64,000 nt of DNA, taken from Annulohypoxylon bovei var. microspora. Taxonomy: Eukaryota; Ascomycota; Sordariomycetes; Xylariales; Hypoxylaceae. This document shows, piece after piece, positions 20,981 through 32,500 of the stretch. Position 1 is the first letter of the stretch; every line of letters starts with the position of its first letter. The notes beneath the pieces are model-generated. The model searched no databases and had not been told where the DNA came from. It worked only from the letters and a program-made list of their open reading frames with translations. The position numbers and the translations under genes were made by a program. The stretch lies in contig MU405359.1 in assembly GCA_022836615.1 (NCBI GenBank), positions 1 through 64,000 on the forward strand, given 5' to 3'.

Positions 20981-22128
20981 GAAAATAGGGGAAAGACAAC
21001 TACAATGGGAGTGTGTAAGTATCCTCCCCGTTATGCATCTTAACGACGTCAACCGGGGTTTTATAATATTAATCATATCGTTTTAGACTTGCGGCGATAG
21101 CAGATGGGCAGAAGTTCCGTCTCCTTTTGCTAAACGCCTTCAATCAATCATTCGCAGTCTTGTCCAATCTACACAGCCTTCTTCCGCCTCTTTCCACGGA
21201 AATTCGAGCAGTTCATCCAATACTAACAATCAAAATCACATTAAATATCCACCAAGTAACCAAAAACCTCACCAGGTAGCTAACTCATCTTCGGCCAACG
21301 CAATCCAGTCAACGTCGCAGCCTCAAAATGTGGCTTCCAATACAAACGCCCAAGACCATCGCATTCTCTTTATGGTGAAAAGAGACACAGAATACAAGAT
21401 TTCACAAATCAACATCAGTGGCCTTTCTTGTCAAAGATTTTTCAGCACGTTGAAGAAAGATTATTTTCGTCTTCGGGGGTTTATCCCCAACTGGTTCAGT
21501 ATCTGGAGATTCTCTCATTGTGACTTTTATATGGTAAGTATACTACTACCACTAACTACAAGTAATAGCTTGCAGCTAGGTAAGTTAAATGGGACTTACC
21601 TAGCTAATAGTTCTCGAAATTTAGTGTGAGAAATTTGATGACCACCAGTTTACCCCAAAACAGAAGAACGCTTTTCCTGAAGTCGCAAACACAGATTATG
21701 AGTATGAACCAAGACCGATGAATTTCATCCCCCCTGTAAGCCAGCACGAATTTGAAACACGCTTTTATGCGTGTGACTCATCACAGCCGCTCCGCCACTG
21801 GTACCACAAATGTATGGTATACGGATGCCAATCTTATGATATCCTAAATCTCCTTCCGAAGAAGAAGACTGCACTGGAAGAGGCTGGGGATAAAAGAGAG
21901 TATTTCTGGGGCATCTATGCACGCGAGATGGTCAGCTTCCGATGGGTTATATTCTATAACGTCGTATGCGCCTTACCGATGCTTATTCTTTTTATTACCT
22001 GGATCGTACCCGCAGGAAAGGAAACGGATTTGCAGAATGCGTCAGTTCCGCTCACGATGGTGCTTACGATGTTATCTCTATTTTGGAGCATATTCCTTAG
22101 CAGTTTGCAGTTTGGGACACCACGTTGA
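20981..22128 (+). pseudogene. 3' part of the interrupted zinc-ribbon/membrane protein gene
   Basis: Continuation of the gene that starts at 12714. Exons: 20981-21014 (after the CCTTT copy), 21087-21533 and 21625-22128, with GTAAGT donors and TTTTAG / TTTAG acceptors. Across the first splice the product reads WECTCGDSRWAE, a Cys-x-Cys-Gly motif characteristic of this ascomycete family (often seen as WTCTCG). A Ser/Asn/Gln-rich stretch and a conserved domain with a late LNLLPKKK motif follow. The C-terminus has two membrane segments (about VIFYNVVCALPMLILFITWI, then PLTMVLTMLSLFWSIFLSSL) and ends FGTPR. Without the element the joined coding length is 2,232 nt (743 residues), an exact multiple of three. 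All reading frames downstream look undamaged, so insertion is probably recent relative to gene decay. Without its own promoter or start, this half is presumably silent. Confidence 0.8.
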
Positions 22129-22392
22129 ATGAATTTGAGTCATCTTAAATATTGTTAGAAGTCTTATTAGTCTCATGGCTGAATTTGAAACCCTTGTTTT
22201 TCTCGTCCTCGTCACCTGGCACGTATGTGTATCCTAGGTAGGTAAGTTAGGTCGCTTTTATCAGCAGTGATACCTCACTTTACGGGTACTCAATTATAAC
22301 CTTGAAATGTATCGTTAAGGAGTTACACCACACGACCATATACCCTAAATCAACCTCAACCCCTATCTCCTCCCCTCTCTCCACCATATCCC

Positions 22393-24084
22393 TCACGTCA
22401 TCGGCTCCCCAATGCGAATCTGTCTCTTAATCTCCGCCCTCCTCTTCTCCTTCCTGGCCTCCTCGGAGCCCATGCCGATCCCCAACCCGTGCCCCATGCT
22501 CAGCTGTCTTGCCTTCTCCAGGAAGCTCCTGACCTTGGGCAGCGGCGACGGCCTGCCCTCCTTCTCCAGCTTCCTCGCGTCCTCGCTCTGCTTTCGCCTC
22601 TGCTGCTGCTGCTGCTGCTGCTGTTGCAGTATCTCCTTTTCCCTTCCCCTTTCCCTCTCTTTATCCTTTTCTTTCTCCTTCTCCCTCTCCTTCAGCAGCG
22701 CGGGCGCGCCCTCCCCGCCGCCCAGCGACGAGTTGCGCCGGAGGCTGCGGGCGAAGCCGAACCCGGGCAGGCTCGAGACGCGGTTGAGGCGCTTGATCAT
22801 GCCGAGCCCGGCCTCCTTGTCCTTGTCCTCGGACGCGAGCCGCGCCGTGCGGTGCGTCGGGTGCGACAGCCCGCGCTGCAGCGCCGGCGGCGGCGGCGCG
22901 GCCGCCCCCGGGAACGGCGTCTTGACGTAGGCGTCCGCGATCGTCGGGCGCTCGCTCAGCTTCAGCGGCGGCGGCGGCGCCGCGCTCCTCTTGCTGCTCG
23001 CGCGCGCGCGCCGGAAGCCCTCCGTCCGCGCCGCGCCCGGCCCCGCGAACGCCACTCTCATGGTGCCGGAGCCGCTCGTCGTCTTCGCCAGGTCCCCGCT
23101 CGCGTTGCTCGTCACCTCGTCCTCCTCCCGCTGCGAGAAGGGCGACGGGGACTTGGGCCGGGGAGGGATCTGGCTCTCTCGCGTGAATATGGGGGGGAAG
23201 ATGGAGAGGGGAATGGGGATAGGGGTAGGCGCGAGCGGGTTGCGCACGTCGACGTGCCGCGAGTCCCGCAGGTCCGGGTCCGACGGGAACGAGGTCGGCG
23301 GGTGGATCACGGCGCCGCTGATGGGGCTGCCGGGGTCGCTGTACCGGCCGTCGATCTGCTGGACCTGGGAGTGCGGGGAGGCGAGCCGGGCCGCGGCTAG
23401 GTCGCCCGAGGAGTGGGCCGTGTGCGTTCCGGTGTGCGTGTACACGAGATTCATGCGTCCCGGGATGCCCGGGCTCAAGGCTAGACCCTCGTCCCCGGCC
23501 GTCGGGGAGGACATGCGCTTCGAGCCGGACCCGAGGTCCGTCGAGGAGATCGTCCCGGAGCGGAAACTGTGCTGTGACTGGCTGGGAGAGAGCGGCGAAA
23601 CCTCGTATGATTGGTGTGCGTTGATGTCCCCGGATAAAGGGGCAGATACCGGGCTGATGATGAGGTCATGGTCCTGTGTGTCTAGGATTATGGGGGCCGG
23701 GTATCTCGGTTGCGGAGCGGCTATCTCCAGGGACTTCTTCTGTGGTTGGAACTGTTGAGGCGCTGATGTTATTAGTTGGGGCGGGGGTGGGTGAACAAGA
23801 GCTAGCCCAGCTTCGTTCAGGATTCCCGCAGGACTGGGATTTAGACTATCATGTTGGAGCCGACTTAAAGGTAGTAGAGGTTTTGGAATTGGAGGTCGTT
23901 TAGTGCCATCGTCAAGGGGGTCGTAGGTGGACGAAGTGTTTGAATCGGGTCGTGGCGGGAGTGCTCTATTGACGTAATCTGGCAATGCGTTTGGGGGTGG
24001 ATATTGCTTCTTTCCGACAATCGATCCCGTTCTTCGCGGTTTACTGCCATTGCCTTGGCCCGCTAGAGTGTGAGACGAGGCCAT
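22393..24084 (-). CDS. Pro/Ser/Gln-rich protein of unknown function
   Basis: An intronless 563-codon frame on the minus strand, starting MASSHTLAGQGNG. I do not recognise a domain. The first ~330 residues are proline- and serine-rich and probably disordered. Around residues 390-400 there is a PGAAAPPPPALQRG stretch. The C-terminal third is basic and charged: a run of Lys/Glu/Arg (EREKEKEKDKERER-like), nine glutamines from a CTG/CAG tract near 22602-22625, then a predicted helix ending IKRQIRIGEP. GC content is higher than in neighbours, and long plus-strand frames (for example 22489-23400) arise from this bias. It could be a scaffold or cytoskeletal adaptor, but nothing in the sequence proves it. 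Confidence 0.7.
   Translation of the reverse strand: MASSHTLAGQGNGSKPRRTGSIVGKKQYPPPNALPDYVNRALPPRPDSNTSSTYDPLDDGTKRPPIPKPLLPLSRLQHDSLNPSPAGILNEAGLALVHPPPPQLITSAPQQFQPQKKSLEIAAPQPRYPAPIILDTQDHDLIISPVSAPLSGDINAHQSYEVSPLSPSQSQHSFRSGTISSTDLGSGSKRMSSPTAGDEGLALSPGIPGRMNLVYTHTGTHTAHSSGDLAAARLASPHSQVQQIDGRYSDPGSPISGAVIHPPTSFPSDPDLRDSRHVDVRNPLAPTPIPIPLSIFPPIFTRESQIPPRPKSPSPFSQREEDEVTSNASGDLAKTTSGSGTMRVAFAGPGAARTEGFRRARASSKRSAAPPPPLKLSERPTIADAYVKTPFPGAAAPPPPALQRGLSHPTHRTARLASEDKDKEAGLGMIKRLNRVSSLPGFGFARSLRRNSSLGGGEGAPALLKEREKEKEKDKERERGREKEILQQQQQQQQQRRKQSEDARKLEKEGRPSPLPKVRSFLEKARQLSMGHGLGIGMGSEEARKEKRRAEIKRQIRIGEPMT
22602..22625 (+). repeat. CTG/CAG trinucleotide tract (polyGln)
   Basis: Seven to eight CTG units with a terminal TTG on the plus strand, encoding the polyglutamine tract of the minus-strand unknown protein. 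Likely length-polymorphic between strains. Confidence 0.85.
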
Positions 24085-25087
24085 CTCGCTAATATATTTT
24101 CCTCTATCATGTCTTATCCGCTGCCGTTACTTAGGATGAGAAAGCCGCAGGTGTCATATTTCTCAAAAATTGAGCATACCATCCTTCGTCCTCGAAACGA
24201 GACAAAGAATCCAGAAAGTCGGGGTTGCTGGACTTCGGGGTTGCTGGACTTTGTTTTCGGCTCAGTCTGCGCGTTCCAGTTCTTGTCTGCTTTGTCAAAT
24301 GAATCACGAACAAAGGCTACTAGTTGGAGGGTTGCGCCATAGATGTAGGCCAAGCAAACATGGAGATATTGGAAGATTATGTATATTATAAGATTCCATC
24401 TTTGTCCACTTTAACAAACAACCACGATAGAGCTGGGGCGATGGAATAGGGCCTAACTAAGGCGAGGATATCTAAGCTAATGGGTACGGATTGTATGGCA
24501 ATATCGTATATCTGATGCGTATACTTAGTAAGATGACTCGAATATTCGAAATAGATTATCTATGATGTCGTTGTAGTAAGAAGCGTTAGGGGCGGGGAGA
24601 GGATAGCCTAAAGAAAAGACGTGTACTAGACTGAGCTAGTGAAATCTTCGCACATGTTGACATGGAATGAACATCACCACTTACTTAATCTGATAGCACT
24701 TATAATGTACTCTTAATTATTATCTGTCAGGGCTCTTGGGTAGAGCAACGTATATTATACTCGGTACCTATCTGGCACGATATGATGCGAATTGCAAGAA
24801 AACCTCTTCTCCCCCTTTTTTTAAAGAATCCGAATAAACCTCGACTATAGAGACGCCGGCCCTATGCACACCTGCAAGCATAAATCAGCCCATCTTCGCG
24901 GATGGAGTTAAGAGAAACCCCTTTTGAGACTGACAATACATCAGACAGCTGACAATTGTAAAGGCTCATAGGCTCCATTTACCCGCCGTATGCCGCTTCC
25001 GTGAGATGAACGCCCAGTAGATCATAGACACATTGAAGAGTGATATTTTTGACGGTGTTGTATCATCTCATCTCATATCGTGTCCGA
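24085..25087. other. Intergenic region with a 16 bp tandem duplication
   Basis: About 1 kb between the start of the Pro/Gln-rich gene and the end of the CHK2 gene, both on the minus strand. A perfect 16 bp tandem duplication (CGGGGTTGCTGGACTT) lies at 24220-24251. No further gene is supported. Confidence 0.55.
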
Positions 25088-27383
25088 TCATCTTCCGTTG
25101 GCCTTTCCTTTACCTTTGCCCTTTGCCTTCCCCTTTGCAGCCGCAGCCTCAGTTTTAGAGTAGAAGCTCCCTGAGTCGTTACCAAACAGCTCCTGGTCAC
25201 CTTTACCGCCCATTTCCATGAACTCTTTGGTACCTCTTTGATCTGCGGGCCGAGATTCTGCTGGTGCTGCATTGTTTTCATCTGCTGTCGGGTTCTTATT
25301 GAACACCTTTACAGGGCCCTTCTTTGCATCCGGGCTAAGAGGGATCTTGTTGGCGACTTGCACCGAGTTGATAGAACTAAGTAAAGTTCGCTCACGAACT
25401 GCACCTCTTCGTTGCATCTCAAGGCCTCCAATCCCTGCCACTAGGCCATCCGTACTGTCATTAACGCCTAGGGTCTTCTCAGTTATCCACGGGTGCGTTA
25501 GACATTGGTCAATCGTGAAGCGTTTTTCTGGCTCCACAACCAACATACGATCAATGAGATCCACTAATACATCAATATTAGTTTGCAAGGCCAAGTATGG
25601 ATGGGAAGATGTAAACTCGGAATGATAATCACTTACAAGCTGGGTCTCCCACAGAATCCCAGTAAGGGGAAGGATAGTCGAATCGACCGCTCTTAATCTG
25701 CTGCGAAAGCGTATATGGGAAATCACGACTGTATAGTTCGTCCGAGAAGGGAGGAAACCCGCAAAGACAGATATATAGCACTACTCCCAGCGACCAAATG
25801 TCGACAGCCTTGGTATATTTTCTGTGCCTCACCTCTGCCAATATTTCTGGGGCGACATAGCTCGGTGTACCGCATAGGGTGGTTGTGAATGATTCCTCCC
25901 CGATGATTTTAGCGAGGCCGAAATCAGCAAGCTTGACATGAAGTTCCTTGTCGACTAGTAAGATATTCTCAGGCTTGACGTCTCGGTGAACGATATTTCG
26001 GTCGTGCTATTACAATTGTTAGTTAGGTTTAGGAAAAGGAGGTAAAAAGTCATACCAAATATTTGATACCCTGGAACAATTGGACAAACAATTTCCTCGC
26101 GTCCGCCTCTGTCAACTTCTGCTTCAGTACGATGAAATTGAACAATTCGCCTTCTGGAGCAAGTTCCAGGACCAAATAGACCGCGTTCTTCTCGTTGAAG
26201 GTGTCCTTCAGACACAGAACATTAGGATGGCTAACGCCCATCAATACTGCGATCTCCTGCTGTAACCCGTCCGTCTTAGACTTCTCATCTATGCTAGGGT
26301 TCTTCGTGAAAACCTTGACGGCATAACGTTGACCAGTAGACTTCTCTACGCACAGGTATACCTCAGCAAAGTGGCCTTTGCCCAAGCGGTCGAGTAGAGT
26401 GTACTGTTGCAGGAAGGCACTGGAAGATCGGCTTCGCGGATAACGAAATATGAATCGTGCCTTATCCATAACTGCAATCTCATCTTGTTCTTGCAGCTCA
26501 CGGCGCTGATTCCTCCCAACAATTGCTTCGTTCACGAAAGTCCCATTACTGGACAAGTCCTCGATAATGGCGACTGTGTCATCGCTCTTATTCTCGGTGA
26601 ATATCAAGCAGTGACGGTTGGAGACCATTGGGTCATCCACGATAACGTCTATCGAAGTTAATATTGGATCCAAGTATACAGGAATCCTAGGATGACAAAT
26701 GCTAGAAACATACCACATTCAGGATGTCGTCCGATCAGATATCCGCCTGACGCGACGCCCTTAATCTTGGATTTTTCGAAGCTCTCTTCCTGTTTCAGGG
26801 CACTGGCACCCAGTTGCTTCTTGGATATTGCGCCTGCAACATCGTCTGCCTTTGGACAGGTAGACCGTTTCTTCAAGACTACACATCTCCCCCCGTGTCT
26901 TGTATCGAGCGGGAAGAGGTAGCCCCATACTCCTTCTTTTTCTTCATCCTCGACCTCATCAGATAGAGCGGCGTTCCCGTCGACATATTGGGATGTTGGA
27001 AAAGCCTGAGTATCTTGTAGTGGAGACGAGAAGGCCTGTGCCTGAGAGAAAGTCTCTTCCGGAGTGCGATGAGTCACTTGACTAGGTCGTCCGTCGGGAG
27101 GTTCGGCTGTTGGCTCTTTATATAACCCGTTGCTATCGGTTTGGTATGTGACTGGTGAGGGTAGATTCTGTTTGTTGGTGATGACTGGGGTCTTTAGCTG
27201 TTCGGCATTGTCTGCTTTCTGCGACAGTCGGCCAGATCGGCGAGGCTTCTTCGAAAGGTCATTATCATTCTTAGAAGGGGGGGATTCCTATGAAAATACG
27301 TTAATCAATCGGCAGACCAACGAATCAAGTATTGATGCAAGTACCCGTCCTCTCTTCAGTTGGCTCTTTTCGCGTGGAGCCAT
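25088..27383 (-). CDS. CHK2: CHK2-type checkpoint kinase (FHA + Ser/Thr kinase)
   Basis: DNA-damage checkpoint kinase, homologous by architecture to CHK2/Rad53/Cds1 and Neurospora PRD-4. Five exons, 27383-27345, 27287-26714, 26648-26056, 26006-25637 and 25563-25088, sum to 2,052 nt, 683 residues. The first exon is only 39 nt (MAPREKSQLKRGR). The FHA domain spans roughly residues 170-300 and is cut by an intron: GRHPEC joins DVIVDDPMVSNRHC, followed by EDLSSNGTFVNE. The kinase domain is complete: glycine loop GKGHFAEVY, AVKVF lysine, HRDVKPEN, DFGLAK, GTPSYVAPE and DIWSLGVVLY. The activation segment contains ESFTTTLCGT, with threonines suitable for autophosphorylation. The tail is rich in Lys/Gly/Ala (KGKAKGKGKGKANGR), a likely nuclear signal. 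An alternative upstream ATG at 27470 would need read-through into the intron and is less likely. Confidence 0.94.
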
Positions 27384-29524
27384 GGTTGGCTGCCTTGAGC
27401 CTTGAGCAAGGGCGCTAGGATTCGCTTTTGTTCGTAGCAAGCTAATAGAGAGGGAAAAGAGGAACAACACAAGTTATTATGCCTGACACGATAATGTATG
27501 ACAACGAAATGCGGGACGCCGTTTCAAAATGTAGTCGGAGGAATAAGTAAGCGTGGATGAGTTGAGTGGGAAATTGTTATGGCAAGTTGGTAAAGGTCGA
27601 AAAATCGAAAAAGTCGAAAAGCTTATTGCGGAAGAGCCCCCAACTCGCAGACTACCTACATGGTATGGTGGATATATGGATATGGATATGGATATACATA
27701 ATAAGGGTAGCAGGGTCGATGGGTCCAACTCGACAACGGGATTGGCGGCCGCAGGTGACGAGGGAACCCGAGAGAACTTCCAACACTATCATCCTTCACC
27801 TTCATCAGATATATATTTAGTCACAAAAAAAAGCAGCTATTGGGCACTTTGGAAAGAGAAGGAATGTCTGAGAATATGAGTAAAGTCATTCACCATGTGA
27901 TTATCTATGAATGTTTTTAGCAAGAAATGTTAGGAAAAAGTATAGAAAGTCTCAAACTTTGACTTAGAGCAGCTGATAGTGCTAGAGGTCATCCCTAGCT
28001 TCCCAGAACTATGTATGTACTTCGATGAGCACTGCAGCTGTAATCGGCAAGTGGGGATGTTTCCCGCGGCGCAGCGGCGTCCTGTATCGTTATAGGGCTG
28101 TGCAGTAATTTCCAAGGTTTAAGGATAGTACCTTGTAGAAGCTCCACCTTCTGCTACTTTTAGTGCTCTTTAAGATTCCGTCATACTATCCTATTTTCCA
28201 TCAATCCTCCTTTTCCTATGGAACTTGATCGCTGTTGGCTGCGCAACAGAAAATATTGGGTTTATAGGTATTGGATGTACTAGGTAATCTGCTAAGAGAA
28301 TTATGTAAGGATACGCATAATACTTAGTAGGATATCTGGGGCGTGTATAGACAGTCAAAGGAATGGCTTCTACTTCATGTGAGGCTAAGCAGCGGTCACA
28401 CGCAATTATACTTTCGCACACCGACGCATTCAGGTGATAATCTGTACATATAGAGAGCACCTGCAACGCCTCACATGCGTTACAATGCCTAACGTTCACG
28501 AGATTATACACCCGGATACTCTGTGAATTCTATTAAGGGCCTATATTCTAAGCCTCGTTTTTATATTCACGAGGGTATCACAGTCTACTCTTCTATGTAT
28601 GCAGGATATCTTATGTGCGTAATAAGATACATAGGTAGGTAGGTAGGTAGGTAGGTAGGTAGGTATGCCTCTACGCATGTTAAATAATAGCTAAGTGGTA
28701 CTTAGCTAATACCTAGATAAAAGTGTATTGTCATGGATCACTACATTAACGACAATGACCATTTCATACACTACATGTAGGCACTGGTGTCCATAGACAG
28801 GATTTAACACTTATCCAAAGGTTCAGTTGATGGTATTTCCTCCAGCCTACTAAAACCATACCTAACTACCACCAACGTTATACACGATTAAAATTATGAG
28901 TGTATCAGTACATGTCTGTCCTTGCCAATGGACTTCTTCCTCGCCCAGGACTCAAAGCTATGTCCCGGTATCATAACTAGGAAAGCCGGCCTGATATTTT
29001 CAACTGCTGTTTAGAAATGGTGTGGACGTCATAGCGCAGTAAGAGGCTTGGGACCACTTTGGTAAGTATTCCCCTCGGTACCTATGCTCCATAACGCCCG
29101 GGACGAAGGAGATTCACGCACTCCTTTCTACCTGAAACCCCCCCACCCCCCCCAAAAATACTCTTTACCAATACCAATGTGTCTAATGCAACCCCAACTA
29201 TCATCATATAGATTTGTTTTCATCAGTTCGTGGAGCAAGAATCGCCATAGAGCCGATCGTACAACAAGGCGAGGGGGGTGGTGTCACGGTTCTCAACGGG
29301 GGACAGAGGATCGATGAGCGGCAGAAGGGCGGTAAGGTTACGGAGAGGTCCAAATGGGGTATCTGGAAGAAGGAGCGATTCGATCGCCGTTTCTACCGTT
29401 CGGAAGTGGATGATGAAGTATTTGAACCTGTGACATTGGACTTCCGTCGACTGAGCCGATTCTTCTGTGAAAATGACGGCGAGGGAGACGAAGACGAGAG
29501 AGAGGCGTTCGACTTCCGCCGTTT
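27384..29524. other. Intergenic region with TAGG microsatellite
   Basis: About 2.1 kb between the CHK2 start and the ArfGAP stop. It has a GGATAT hexamer run near 27670-27695, the (TAGG)n tract at 28632-28665, and, close to the ArfGAP gene, the 19 bp repeat described separately. No convincing gene; the plus-strand frame at 29214-29606 is the complement of a Ser/Arg-rich minus-strand stretch. Confidence 0.55.
28632..28665. repeat. (TAGG)n microsatellite
   Basis: About eight uninterrupted TAGG units. The same tetranucleotide occurs in shorter form in many intergenic parts of the window. It is not the TTAGGG telomere unit. Confidence 0.9.
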
Positions 29525-29535
29525 CTACCGTTCGG
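29385..29535. repeat. 19 bp direct repeat spanning the ArfGAP stop codon
   Basis: CGCCGTTTCTACCGTTCGG occurs at 29385-29403 and 29517-29535. The second copy contains the stop (CTA on the plus strand) of the minus-strand ArfGAP gene; the first has the same TAG in the same frame 132 bp downstream of it. Confidence 0.8.
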
Positions 29536-32500
29536 GAATCGGCGACTTCGCTAGGCGTCCACCAGCGCTTATGCGTTTCTGTAAGCGTGCGTCCTTATCG
29601 CGCTGAAGTCGCTCGCTCGGGCTCGGACTAAGACTACCCGGCAGTGACACGCCCGATGCCTCAATAGCAGCACTCCGCCCACGCTTCTGTTCGATGTACG
29701 TCTGGGCGCTCCGGCTCAGCGGAAAGGCGGGCATCACAACGGGTATTTCGGCCCCGTTCTGTATCAACATTTCCGCAACTGGAAACGGAATCACCCGGGA
29801 ATCAGGCTCCGACCGTCCAGTCACAGGAGTAGTTGGCGATGGTGATGCCGGGTCAGCCGCTGCAAGAGCAAGAAAAACCGGATGGGTCCCGCGGCTCTTA
29901 TCCAGAGTATTGGGATTAGCCTTCAGCGCCAATGCGTAGATAACTTGTTGAATCTCATTACGCTTTATAGCGGCGAGTAGTGTTTCGTCGGCGGTTGGAT
30001 ACCGCGAGAGAGTAGCTGATATCGGTTCCACAAAAGCTCTATCCACATACTTCGCCGTTATAAACTTCAGGCGTTGTTCCCGCGTGGCCTGCGGGCTCGG
30101 TTTGAGATTCGGGTCAAGTTTCGACTCCCAAACCATATTTGAGACTCTGTTTCCGACGAGAAGTAATAGCTCGATAATATCGGGCGTGAATGATGTGATA
30201 TCAAGTGTGAGCGACCGTACTTTGCTGATATGCGTTCCTAGGGATCGATGAATGCCACTGCATTCAATGCAGAGTATAATAGCCAAGTTGATCGAAACCC
30301 ACTCGACCTTAGACCCGCTGCCGCAGTCAGCACACCAGCAATTGCCCTGATCATTATCACGAAGCATCTGGAGGAGTTTATCCGGGTGTTCATCGTAGCT
30401 ACTGCTGGGCGTCCGTGCGTTTGCAGGTCGCGCTCCGACTGTGGTACGGCGAGACGGCGGGGCGGAGCTAGAATTGGTGTGAGAACCATGATGAGAGCCG
30501 TGGTTCAAGGAGATGCTCTTTCCAGTCAAAATCGATCCGATATCGCGCTTAAGGCTAGTGGTCGACTCTCCTGGAGACAACGGCTTATCTTTAAGACCAC
30601 GGCCCTCGACCGCGCTTTGAAGGGCATTGTTAATGGAAAGAATCCAGCTATTCATATCCTCGCCCGAAGTTGCCTGATATACTCTCTTGTAATGAGGCGT
30701 AATTACTTCAAAACAGAATCTTCGTTCTGCATTTCTCGCCTCGCGGACAGATGCCATGCGAAGGTCGATAGGGTCCATATGGAGATCAAGCTTTTGCTTC
30801 CAATTACTGTACTCCGACAACTTCCCCTGGTCTAGGACAACCCAGAATCTACGGATATAGTTGTTAGTAGGTAGCAACGAGTTAGCAACAGATGAAGTGA
30901 ATATCAATTCTACATACTTATGCCAGCCCTGCTTATTCAGTGAAAGAGGATCCACATGAGTGCCCGGTCGATTGAGGGCCCAGAGAAGACCTTCTTTTCG
31001 GTGTGATGAGTTCTTATCAGCATTAGCCAGCTGGCTAAAATCTCTCTCTTCTAAATCACGTATTCCTTTAAATTTCGATGTTTGCGCAGGGCTGTGTAGG
31101 GAAGCCTGTCCTATGCTTCCTGGAGACCTCGAGAGGTCGGTGCCTGCTGAGGCCATGGCCCCTGAATTGCCCGTGGGTATAGGTTTTAGTTGAGAGCTGG
31201 TACTATCCGCTCGGCCAAGTTCTGAATCAGAAGTGTGCTGGTTGCCATTCGAGTTGACGTTGACGGTCGTGTTGACTGCCGTATTTGGCACCGTGTCTGG
31301 CTCGTTATCCTGAAGATTGCTCTTTTCTAGTACACGTCTCTTTTCCTCCCGTTCGCGTCTCTGGTATTGGAACTCTTTGTCGGCTTCTTGCACTTCGCTC
31401 GCTAAAGCCTCAAGTTGCGGCAAAAGGTTTTCAATTCTCTGCGCGGTGGCTAAAAAGCCCCTTGCTTGGATGTCGGCATATTTTGTTAAATGCGACAAAA
31501 CCTCTTGTTCCTTACGACCGCCGTGGAGATCCTGCATAAACGACGAATAATCAAAACGTTTGAGCTCGAAATTTCTCCTTTTCGTCTGGTATTTTGTATC
31601 GCTCTCAGCAAGCTTCTTAGTCTTCACCGAGTCCTGTCGTTGGCCAAGATACCGAGATACATAAGAATAGTAATCCTTGCTTTCCTCCTCGAAGTCTCGT
31701 CTCTTCGATTCTGCTTGTTTGATATCATACGTATAGAGTTTGCTTATAGGGTCAATAATAATCCTTTGTAAATTAACCGTATTTTGCCTCTCGTAGTTAA
31801 GGATTTCTCTCGAAATTTTGTCAAAGTAGTGATCGATAGCTGGTTGAACCGCATTGGCGTTCGTCCCTGACGCTTCTCGGAGGGCATCCGTAAAGTTCAG
31901 GAAAGCCTCGTTCGCATCGGTCTGGGTGGTGTATGCGTGTTCGGCTTTCTTTAATACTTTCTTCATCTGCGTTCTCATGTTTCCAGTCTTCTGTTCAAGC
32001 GCCTTGATGGTAGCCCTAAAAACTGGGCCATCATCACTCACAGTCATGTCTTCGCCTGGCCGGGGGCACGATATGTCAAGCTTGACAGAATCCCGCGAGC
32101 CCGGCACGATCGTAGGCGCGATAGATAATGCATCGCTCTGGGGGTGCACTGGAGAGCTCGGTTCGTCTTGTTCGCTAATACGAGAATCGACAGACTGAGA
32201 CGACGCCACCCGAATTCTAGGAGGTACTGCTAATTGGAAGGCCGGAGATGGGGAATTGGGATGGCTTGGGAAAGGCGAGGTATCTGAGCAGTTGGTAAGT
32301 ATGACTCGATAGCTAAACGAGGGTTCTTGGTGGACTCACTAGTGACCCAGAAGGAGAACCTAGCAAGGGTATCTAGGCGGTGTGCTCTTTGATCGTACTC
32401 GACAAACTATACCAATGTTATTTAGCCAACGTCGTTGTAAATGTCCAGAGTTACGTACACTGCAAATATTTCTCCATCCACCTCCTCCATCCTCTGTCCC

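Noticed and set aside
22489..23400. 303-codon plus-strand frame rich in Arg and Leu
   Set aside because: It is the antisense of the GC-rich Pro/Gln protein gene; Leu and Arg runs reflect the complement of the repeat tracts.
27456..27470. Upstream ATG (27470) as the CHK2 start
   Set aside because: It would add an unconserved leucine-rich stretch; ATG 27383 gives a typical basic N-terminus and an in-phase first exon.
28632..28665. Telomere-like repeat
   Set aside because: The unit is TAGG, not TTAGGG, and it lies between ordinary genes.
29214..29606. 130-codon plus-strand frame with FDRRFYRS-like repeats
   Set aside because: It overlaps the end of the ArfGAP gene antisense; the repeats are the complement of the 19 bp repeat and Ser/Arg-rich sequence already described.
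32207..32209. Start of the ArfGAP protein at 32209
   Set aside because: The codon is GTG within exon 5; upstream exons back to ATG 33131 splice in phase and match the fungal N-terminal extension.
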